64,000 bases of DNA from an uncultured Ruminiclostridium sp. Lineage in GTDB: Bacteria; Bacillota; Clostridia; Oscillospirales; Ruminococcaceae. Of the stretch, positions 50,379-57,818 are shown piece by piece. The stretch covers positions 62,001-126,000 of the forward strand of contig CAKSTB010000005.1 of NCBI GenBank assembly GCA_934490165.1, written 5' to 3'. Within the stretch, counting starts at the first letter, position 1. Every line of letters starts with the position of its first letter. The translations under genes were made by a program, and so were the position numbers. The notes under the pieces were generated by a model. That model did not search any database. It saw nothing but the letters and a program-made list of their open reading frames with translations, and was not told the DNA's origin.

Positions 50379-52583
50379 ATGTCAGAAGTCAGAGCTGTTC
50401 AGAAAACAGAAATGCCTGAGATAAACGCTCAGGCAGCGATAGTTGTTACTCAGCACGAAGGTCGTATACTTCTTGAAAAAAACGCAAGAATGAAATTATC
50501 GCCTGCTTTTCTGACAAAGATAATGGCATCTATAATCGCGCTGGAAAAGTGCAATCCAGCCGATAAGGTCACCGTATCGGAAAACGTTGTAAAGCAGGTT
50601 TCCGGGTGGAAAAGTGCCGCGGTGATAAATCTTGAAGTCGGGGAACAGATATCGGTTCTTGATCTTATATACTCCATGATGCTTGTTTCCGCTAACGATT
50701 CGTTATTCGCGCTGGCTGAATTTATCTGCGGCGGTATTGACAAGTTTGCGGTTATGATGGAGGAAAAGGCAAAAGAAATAGGTGCGGAGGATACTGTCAT
50801 AGCTTCGGCGGACGGGAAATTTACCTCCGAGCAGTACTCAAATGCATACGACCTTGCCATAATATGCCGCTACTGCATGACCAACAGAATATTCAGGACT
50901 ATTGCCGCCTCGGATAAATACACCATACCCGCGACCAATCATAACGGTCCGCGCGAGATACAGAATACCAACCTTCTTATCAACAGCAGAAACAGGAGAT
51001 ACAGATACGAAACCGCAATAGGTATCAAGAGCGGATACACTGCCCGCTCAAAGTCCTGCCTTGCCTGTTCCGCTCTTCCGCCGGCAGGAAAATTCGGCGA
51101 GGAAATACTCGCAATAATTCTCGGTGCGGAAAATACGAAGCAGATGAAGTATGTTTTCTACGATGCAATAACTCTGCTCGATTTTACATTCGACAATTAC
51201 GAATCGCTCAGCGGTAAGAAGCCCGGCGAACAAAACAGCGAAAATGACAATTCGATCACCACTGTAAGTAAGCTTTGCGAGGTGCTCAATGCAAAGCTTC
51301 GCAATGCCGCAGATGTGCCGATCTCATCATTTGCATTCGGAAGGCAGAAAATAAAGCCCGGGTGTGCATATTTTGCCGACAGCAAAGAATCTGCTTTAAC
51401 TGCATATGAAAAGGGCGCGGCTGTTGTCATAACAAAAGAAGCTGTAGATAAAATACCGAATATAGTCGTAAACGACCTTAACGACGCGCTCGGCAAAACA
51501 GCTGTATTCATAAAGGCGAAGCTCGGTATGTGGTCGATAGCGGTAATGGACAGTCCCGAAAAGATAGACCCGCTCGACATGATAAATCAGATGCTTTCAA
51601 ACAAGATGGAAACTGTACGCTCTGTTTCCGTCACCAATAACTATGCGTCTATGCTCAGAGCGATGTTTTCCGCGACCAAAAAGACCGAAGCCGCGGTTAT
51701 CAATGTTTCGTGCGTGAACGGCGGAAATGTTGAGCGTGTTTCCCAGACGGCAAATTTCGATATAGCGGTGCTTACAAGCACTGTTGTTTCCAAAAATCCG
51801 CGTGACCTTACAAAGCCCGAGCTCATCGATGAAAAGCTGAAGGTATGCGGTGGAATGAACGAATCCGGCGCTGTTATCATAAATATTGATGACAAGAACC
51901 TTGCCGAGATTTTCACTATACCTCAGGATATAATCACGATCGGCGTTGACAACAAAATGGCTGATTATTATGCCGATAACATTCAGCTGTTGCAGGACAA
52001 GATAATATTTGATATAATCCACGGTGTGGATAATTATCATATAGAGTTGTATTCCGATGATAAGCACAGTGTTTATCAGGCGCTTGCCACATTTGCGCTC
52101 GGCGAAATAATGGGAATACCGCCTAAGCAGATAATCCCCGCCATAGAAAAATACCGCCGTACAAACGGACTGAACACTGTCAGAAACGAACGTGGGATTT
52201 ATGTAATTTCAGACTTTGAAAATGAGGCGGTAGAAAGCGTCGGCTCGGCACTGAAAGAGCTGTGCACTATTCCGCTTTTGCCCGAGTCACGCAGAATTGC
52301 CGTATTATCGGAAGTCGGCGACGGCGATGAGCACGAGCTTGAAATTTTCCGCAAGGTAGGCAACATTATCAACAAGGCAAATGTAAGCATTACCGTATGC
52401 TACGGTGACATCTCGGCAAAGCTCATGGAAACCGCCGACCTCAAGAACAAGTTTGTTATTAAGTTGAAGTCGCGGGAAGCTCTGACCGAGTTCCTTAAGC
52501 TCAATCTCCGTGATAACGACGCCGTTCTGTTCAAGGGTTCGGCAAGTACGGATCTTGATGAAATAATGACCGAAGTAACGTAA
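50379..52583 (+). CDS. fusion of inactive D,D-carboxypeptidase-like and MurF-like domains
   Basis: 734 residues, apparently cytoplasmic: no signal peptide or membrane helix. Residues 15-275 have the S11 peptidase (DacA) fold pattern. The SxN motif is SAN 104-106 and the KTG-type motif is KSG 217-219, but the SxxK motif reads PAFLTKIM, with Phe44 where the nucleophilic Ser should be (Lys47 kept). Residues 295-734 follow MurF: ISDFENEAVESVGSALKEL matches the MurF DxxNA segment and LFKGSASTDLDEIM the C-terminal motif. The ATP loop (expected GxxGKTT) reads MDSPEKIDPLD, so it lacks the glycines, lysine and threonine. Both families handle D-Ala-D-Ala ends, so a non-catalytic binder or regulator of cell-wall precursor synthesis is possible. 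Start 50379 with AGGAAGGA upstream. Confidence 0.75.
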   Translation: MSEVRAVQKTEMPEINAQAAIVVTQHEGRILLEKNARMKLSPAFLTKIMASIIALEKCNPADKVTVSENVVKQVSGWKSAAVINLEVGEQISVLDLIYSMMLVSANDSLFALAEFICGGIDKFAVMMEEKAKEIGAEDTVIASADGKFTSEQYSNAYDLAIICRYCMTNRIFRTIAASDKYTIPATNHNGPREIQNTNLLINSRNRRYRYETAIGIKSGYTARSKSCLACSALPPAGKFGEEILAIILGAENTKQMKYVFYDAITLLDFTFDNYESLSGKKPGEQNSENDNSITTVSKLCEVLNAKLRNAADVPISSFAFGRQKIKPGCAYFADSKESALTAYEKGAAVVITKEAVDKIPNIVVNDLNDALGKTAVFIKAKLGMWSIAVMDSPEKIDPLDMINQMLSNKMETVRSVSVTNNYASMLRAMFSATKKTEAAVINVSCVNGGNVERVSQTANFDIAVLTSTVVSKNPRDLTKPELIDEKLKVCGGMNESGAVIINIDDKNLAEIFTIPQDIITIGVDNKMADYYADNIQLLQDKIIFDIIHGVDNYHIELYSDDKHSVYQALATFALGEIMGIPPKQIIPAIEKYRRTNGLNTVRNERGIYVISDFENEAVESVGSALKELCTIPLLPESRRIAVLSEVGDGDEHELEIFRKVGNIINKANVSITVCYGDISAKLMETADLKNKFVIKLKSREALTEFLKLNLRDNDAVLFKGSASTDLDEIMTEVT

Positions 52584-52631
52584 AGCTCAGCCGATATTAT
52601 CGAACACGGCTTGATCAGATCACAATTACAA

Positions 52632-52667
52632 AAAGCGGGCATCGACCTTTTCGCCGATGCCCGCTTT
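52632..52667. terminator. bidirectional terminator between the fusion gene and the BspA-like gene
   Basis: Perfect 13-bp stem AAAGCGGGCATCG/CGATGCCCGCTTT, with A and T runs on either side. Serves both converging genes. Confidence 0.92.
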
Positions 52668-52676
52668 GTTTGTTGC

Positions 52677-55600
52677 TTACCTCTTTGTCTTGACTGTCAG
52701 CGTACCGCTCCATGAGCTGTACTGTGTAGTCTTGCCAATTGTCTTGTACGCTCTTATTCTATACTTATAAGTCGTGCTAGCCTTTAAGCTCTTAACGGTG
52801 TAAGTAGTCGTGCTGTTCTTGGCTATCTTAGTAAGCGATACCCACTTCTTACCGTCCCACTTCTGTAATTCGTAACCAGTTGCCGAAGTGTTCTTATTCC
52901 ACTGGAGCGTTATGCTGTTGTAAGACTTGGATTTAGCCTTAAATCCGCTCATGTTATAGGGGTTAGTGTTTACACTGAGCGTTGCCGTGTAAGCGCTATA
53001 CTGCGTAGCCTTGCCAATCGTCTTATACGCTCTTATTCTGTACTTATAAGTCGTACTAGCCTTTAAGTTCTTAACGGTGTAAGTAGTTGTACTGTTCTTA
53101 TTTATCTTAGTAAGCGTAACCCACTTCTTACCGTCCCACTTCTGTAATTCGTAACCTGTAGCAGATGTGTTCTTGTTCCACTGGAGCGTTATGCTGTTGT
53201 AGGACTTTGATTTAGCCTTAAAGCCACTTATGTTAGAGGGGTTAGTATTTACGCTAAGCGTTGCAGAATATCCGCTATACTGTGTAGCCTTGCCAATGGT
53301 TTTGTACGCTCTGATTCTGTACTTGTATGTGGTGCTTGCCTTAAGGCTCTTTACAGTGTAAGTAGTCGTACTGTTCTTGCTTATCTTAGTAAGCGCAACC
53401 CACTTCTTACCGTCCCATTTCTGTAACTCATAGCCTGTAGCGCTGGCATTCTTGTTCCACTGGAGCGTTACGCTGTTGTAAGACTTGGATTTAGCCTTAA
53501 AGCCACTCATATTAGAGGGATTTGTATTTACACTGAGTGTTGTCGTGTAAGCGCTATACTGCGTAGCCTTGCCAATTGTCTTGTACGCTCTGATTCTATA
53601 CTTATAAGTTGTACTAGCTTTAAGGCTCTTAACAGTGTAAGTAGTCGTGCTATTCTTGTTTATCTTGGTAAGCGATACCCACTTCTTGCCGTCCCACTTC
53701 TGTAACTCATAGCCTGTAGCGCTAGTGTTCTTGTTCCACTGGAGCGTTACGCTGTTGTAGGACTTAGCTTTAGCCTTGAATCCACTCATATTAGAGGGGT
53801 TTGTATTTACGCTCAGTGTTGCCGAATTTGCGCTGTAAGCTGTAGCCTTACCCTCCGTCTTGTACGCTTTAATTCTGTACTGATAAGTTTTGCTTGCAGA
53901 CAGCTTTGTGACTTTATATGTCAGCGTGCTGTTCTTGGCTATCTTAGTAACCTGACTCCACGTCTTACCGTTGTAAGCTTCAATAATATAGCCGCTTGCC
54001 GAGTTGTTCTTATTCCACTGTAACGTGATACTTGTGCTGTCCTTAGCTTTAACCTTGAAACCGCCGATCTTGGCAAGGGTGAGCTTTGCTATTGTTGCTG
54101 TTTCAGTCTTCTTGCACACCTTGCAGGTTCTTGTCTTTGTACCTGTTGCTGTGTATGTTGCCGCCTTAGTGGTTTTCCAATTGTTAAAATCATGCTTTCC
54201 TGTCGCGGGTATAGCAGTTACATCTTTTTTAGCACTGCAACGTGTGCAGTGGTGTGACTTTGAGCCTGCCGCGCCGCAGGTAGCAGCCTTATCTGTAGTC
54301 CAGACTGTTGAATATTCATGACCGAGTGCGTTTATTGTCTGCGTTTCTGTTTTACCGCAGATTGAGCATATTCCTATCTTAGTTCCGTCTGTAATGCAGG
54401 TTGCCGCCTTGGTAGTCTTCCAATCGCCAAAATCATGCTTACCCGTTGCAGGTATAACCTCGCCGATTGAAATCAGCTCTCCGCAATCTTTACAGTACGT
54501 ATCGCCCGTATAACCGTCTGTTACGCAGTCGGCATTCTTTGCGTTGCGTATCTCGGTATTGCTGTGAGCGCATTGTGTTTCACGGTCAAGAAGTACATAA
54601 TCAAAGCCATTATCTTTTGCATACTGTTCGCCGGCTGTGCCGCTGTAGCAATAGATTTTGAAGTTGCTTATCTTCTTGTAGCCATTATCATAATAGTAAC
54701 CGAAAGCCCAATCATATATCTCCGTTACACTTTCCGGTATCGTCACACTTTTAAGGTTTATACAACTGCTGAAAGCATTATTACCTATATATGTTACATC
54801 ATCTGATATCGTCATATCTGTAAGGCTTTTACAACCGCTGAAAGCATTATCACCTATATACGTCACGCTGTTTGGTATTGTTATGCTTGCAAGATCTGTG
54901 CAATCTTTGAAAGTACAACTACCTATACTCGTCACGCTGTTTGACATCGTTATACTTGTAAGACTTGTGCAACCTCTGAAAGCGCTATCATCTATCCACG
55001 TCACACTATCTGGTATCATTATACTTGTAAGGTTTGTGCAATCTCTAAAAGCATAATCGTTTATGCCGTTCACGCCATCAATTATCGTATAATTATTGTC
55101 TTTCTTTCCGGCGGGATAACATATTAGTCTTGTTTTATCTTTATCATATAGAACGCCGTTTATTGAAACATAATTCTGATTTCCCGTTGCAACATTTATC
55201 GCGGTAAGACTTGTACAACCTTCAAAAGCACCACTGTCTATACTCGTCACACTTTCGATTAACGTATAATTTTGATCTTTTTTATTTGCGGGATAACATA
55301 TTAGTATAGTTTTATCTTTATCATATAGAACGCCGTTTACCGAAATATAATTCTGATTTCCGGTTGCAACATTTATCGCTGTAAGACTCGCACAACCGCA
55401 GAAAGCGTACTTGCCTATAAATGTCACACTGTCAGGTATCGTTATACTTGTAAGACTCGCACAACCGTAGAAAGCACTTTCTGATATACACATAACACCG
55501 TCAAGTATCTTAAAATTTTGATCCTTTTTTCCGGCAGGATAACATTTTATAGTAGTTTTATCCTTATTGTACAGAACACCGTTTACCGAAACATAATCCT

Positions 55601-57527
55601 GATTTCCCGTTGCAACATTTATCGCTGTAAGGCTTGTGCAGCCTTCAAAAATGCTATCATCCATCCACGTCACACTGTTCGGTATCGTTATACTTGTAAG
55701 GCTTGCGCAATCTCTGAAAGCACCACTACCTATCTCCGTCACGCCGTCCGGTATCGTTATACTTGCAAGGTTTATACAATCTTCAAAAGCCCATCCGCCT
55801 ATACTTGCACTATCCGGTATCGTTATACTTGTTAGACTTGCGCAACCGCTGAAAGCACTATCGCCTATGCTCGTCACGCTGTCAGGCATCGTTATACTTT
55901 TAAGGCTTGTGCAATCTCTGAAAGCACCACTGCCTATCTCTGTCACACTGTCAGGTATCATTATACTTGCAAGACTTGTGCAACCACTGAAAGCGCTATC
56001 GCCTATACTCGTCACACTGTCAGGTATCGTTATGTTGTTAAGGCTTATGCATTTTTCGAAAGCATACCAGTTTATATCCGTCACACTGTTTGGTATCGTT
56101 ATGCTTTTAAGGCTTGTGCAACCTTTGAAAGCACTATAGCTTATGCTCGTCACACCGTCCGGTATCGTTATACTTGTAAGACTTGTGCAACCGCTGAAAG
56201 CATAATTGCCTATCCACGTCACACTGTTTGGTATTGTTATGCTTGTAAGTTTTGAGCAACCGCTGAAAGCAACACCATATATATACGTCACACCATCGAG
56301 TATCGTATACGTTATATCTTTCTTTCCGGCTGGATAACATATTATAGCAGTTTTGTCTTTATTGTACAGAACGCCATTCACTGAAACATAATTCTGATTT
56401 CCTGTCGCAACATTTATCGCTGTAAGACCTGCACAACCGGTGAAAGCCCATCCGCCTATACTCGTCACACTGTTAGGTATCGTTATACTTGTAAGACTCG
56501 TGCAATCTTCGAAAGCACTATCGCTTATACTTATCACACTGTCTGGTATCGTTATACTTTTAAGGCTTTTGCAATCTTTGAAAGCATCAGTGACTATCTC
56601 CGTCACACTGTCCGGTATCGTTATGCTTGTAAGGCTTGAGCAACCTTTGAAAGTACTATAGCTTATGCTCGTCACGCCGTCCGGTATCGTTATACTTGTA
56701 AGACTTGCGCAACCTTTGAAAGCACTATCGCCTATACTCGTGACACTGTTAGGTATCGTTATACTTTTAAGGCTTTTGCAACCGTCGAAAGTATTATAGC
56801 TTATGCTCGTCACACTGTCCGGTATCGCTATGTTTGTAAGGCTTGTGCAACCACTAAAAGCCCATTCGCCTATACTCGTCACACTGCTCGGTATCGTTAT
56901 ACTTGTAAGACTTGTGCAATCGCTGAAAGCATCAGCACCTATATTCGTCACACCATCAGGTATCTTGTAATTTTCATCTTTTTTTCCGGCAGGATAACAT
57001 ATTAGAGTAGTTTTATCTTTATTGTACAGAACGCCGTTCATTGAAACATAATTCTGATTTCCTGTTGCAACATTTATTGCTGTAAGGCTTTTACAACCGC
57101 TGAAGGCGGACCAGTTTATACTCGTCACACTGTTCGGTATTGTTATACTTTTAAGACTTGCACAACCTCTGAAAGCATAATCACCTATACTCATCGCACT
57201 GTTCGGCATCGTTATATCTGTTAGGCTTATACAACCATCGAAAGCATAATTGCTGATACTCGTCACACTGTCCGGTATTGTTATACTTGCAAGATTACTG
57301 CAATACTCGAAAGCACTATCACTTATACGCGTCACGCTCATTCCGTCAATCTTTTTCGGAATATCAACCTTTTCCGCGCTACCGATATACTTTGTAATCT
57401 TCACCGTACCATCATCAAGCACGCTATACTGGAAATCCCCATAAGTCTCTGCCCCCGCGCACACCGCGCAGATCACAACCATCGCCGCAAAGGTCATAAG
57501 CCCTAGCAGCCATTTTTTAAGCTTCAT
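52677..57527 (-). CDS. secreted BspA-type leucine-rich-repeat protein with FN3 domains
   Basis: 1616 residues. Signal peptide 1-27 (KKWLLGLMTFAAMVVICAVCAGA). Residues about 35-985 are over thirty 23-residue LRR_5 repeats of the form SITIPDSVTSIGxxAFxGC, broken seven or so times by a longer insert (AINVATGNQNYVSVNGVLY). Residues about 985-1150 are three or four cysteine-paired GH(D/E)F-type repeats (CKDC, CSIC, CTRC, CKVC), which could bind zinc. Five fibronectin-III-like repeats of 93 residues end the protein. BspA-like proteins bind host matrix or other bacteria; this one has no wall anchor, so it is secreted or held non-covalently. Its leader contains a terminator. Confidence 0.92.
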   Translation of the reverse strand: MKLKKWLLGLMTFAAMVVICAVCAGAETYGDFQYSVLDDGTVKITKYIGSAEKVDIPKKIDGMSVTRISDSAFEYCSNLASITIPDSVTSISNYAFDGCISLTDITMPNSAMSIGDYAFRGCASLKSITIPNSVTSINWSAFSGCKSLTAINVATGNQNYVSMNGVLYNKDKTTLICYPAGKKDENYKIPDGVTNIGADAFSDCTSLTSITIPSSVTSIGEWAFSGCTSLTNIAIPDSVTSISYNTFDGCKSLKSITIPNSVTSIGDSAFKGCASLTSITIPDGVTSISYSTFKGCSSLTSITIPDSVTEIVTDAFKDCKSLKSITIPDSVISISDSAFEDCTSLTSITIPNSVTSIGGWAFTGCAGLTAINVATGNQNYVSVNGVLYNKDKTAIICYPAGKKDITYTILDGVTYIYGVAFSGCSKLTSITIPNSVTWIGNYAFSGCTSLTSITIPDGVTSISYSAFKGCTSLKSITIPNSVTDINWYAFEKCISLNNITIPDSVTSIGDSAFSGCTSLASIMIPDSVTEIGSGAFRDCTSLKSITMPDSVTSIGDSAFSGCASLTSITIPDSASIGGWAFEDCINLASITIPDGVTEIGSGAFRDCASLTSITIPNSVTWMDDSIFEGCTSLTAINVATGNQDYVSVNGVLYNKDKTTIKCYPAGKKDQNFKILDGVMCISESAFYGCASLTSITIPDSVTFIGKYAFCGCASLTAINVATGNQNYISVNGVLYDKDKTILICYPANKKDQNYTLIESVTSIDSGAFEGCTSLTAINVATGNQNYVSINGVLYDKDKTRLICYPAGKKDNNYTIIDGVNGINDYAFRDCTNLTSIMIPDSVTWIDDSAFRGCTSLTSITMSNSVTSIGSCTFKDCTDLASITIPNSVTYIGDNAFSGCKSLTDMTISDDVTYIGNNAFSSCINLKSVTIPESVTEIYDWAFGYYYDNGYKKISNFKIYCYSGTAGEQYAKDNGFDYVLLDRETQCAHSNTEIRNAKNADCVTDGYTGDTYCKDCGELISIGEVIPATGKHDFGDWKTTKAATCITDGTKIGICSICGKTETQTINALGHEYSTVWTTDKAATCGAAGSKSHHCTRCSAKKDVTAIPATGKHDFNNWKTTKAATYTATGTKTRTCKVCKKTETATIAKLTLAKIGGFKVKAKDSTSITLQWNKNNSASGYIIEAYNGKTWSQVTKIAKNSTLTYKVTKLSASKTYQYRIKAYKTEGKATAYSANSATLSVNTNPSNMSGFKAKAKSYNSVTLQWNKNTSATGYELQKWDGKKWVSLTKINKNSTTTYTVKSLKASTTYKYRIRAYKTIGKATQYSAYTTTLSVNTNPSNMSGFKAKSKSYNSVTLQWNKNASATGYELQKWDGKKWVALTKISKNSTTTYTVKSLKASTTYKYRIRAYKTIGKATQYSGYSATLSVNTNPSNISGFKAKSKSYNSITLQWNKNTSATGYELQKWDGKKWVTLTKINKNSTTTYTVKNLKASTTYKYRIRAYKTIGKATQYSAYTATLSVNTNPYNMSGFKAKSKSYNSITLQWNKNTSATGYELQKWDGKKWVSLTKIAKNSTTTYTVKSLKASTTYKYRIRAYKTIGKTTQYSSWSGTLTVKTKR
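52680..54070 (-). repeat. five FN3-coding repeats, period 279 bp
   Basis: The last four units are nearly identical at the protein level (GFKAKSKSYNSITLQWNKN) with a 279-bp period; the first, at about 53790-54070, is more divergent. High identity suggests recent duplication or gene conversion, and copy number may vary between strains. Confidence 0.85.
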
Positions 57528-57560
57528 AAATTCATACCTCTTTCTTTTTTAAAATATAAA

Positions 57561-57593
57561 AAGGCATAGTCCACCCTACATGGACTATGCCTT
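57561..57593 (-). terminator. intrinsic terminator inside the BspA-like gene leader
   Basis: Perfect 13-bp stem AAGGCATAGTCCA/TGGACTATGCCTT with a 7-base loop, followed by TTTTTATATTTT. It ends only about 30 bases before the BspA-like start codon and lies downstream of the only good promoter in the gap, so transcripts must pass it. Alternatively it ends a short RNA of about 190 bases. Confidence 0.85.
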
Positions 57594-57648
57594 AATTACC
57601 ATATTGAATTTTACGCAGAAATATTGTGCATAACTTACAGAGGTGCTT

Positions 57649-57699
57649 TTATTGAGCCCCCCCCCGTTTACATAAATTGGTATTTAATGTCTTGCACAT
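57649..57699 (-). CDS. candidate leader peptide with a G9 tract
   Basis: 16-codon upstream ORF (MCKTLNTNLCKRGGAQ) with GGTGAG 5 bases before its ATG. Its arginine-glycine codons are formed by a run of nine G (57657-57665). Losing one G would shift the frame so that translation continues to a TAG at 57585-57587, inside the 5' arm of the terminator. Gaining one G would stop translation about 30 bases past the tract. A competing ATG at 57721-57723 gives an overlapping frame, so this call is tentative. Confidence 0.35.
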   Translation of the reverse strand: MCKTLNTNLCKRGGAQ

Positions 57700-57751
57700 A
57701 TCTCTCACCTTTACATTTCATCAGCCTTAACTTTATGCATTTGATAGTATA

Positions 57752-57780
57752 AGTATATCACCATAGTTAATCGCTGTCAA
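57752..57780 (-). promoter_or_regulatory. promoter of the BspA-like gene leader
   Basis: Minus strand TTGACA, 17 bases, TATACT. Start near 57745; the leader before the BspA-like gene is about 215 bases. It lies 40 bases past the uvrA stop. Confidence 0.85.
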
Positions 57781-57818
57781 GTGTTTACTGTGAATATAGC
57801 ACTAATGAAAATCAGCTT

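Noticed and set aside
50083..50379. Short reading frames on both strands through 50050-50380
   Set aside because: They run through perfectly paired hairpins, have no ribosome sites, and their composition reflects palindromic DNA.
57561..57593. Hairpin read simply as the uvrA terminator
   Set aside because: A strong promoter lies between uvrA and the hairpin, so any BspA-like transcript must cross it; uvrA read-through may also end there, but that does not explain the arrangement.
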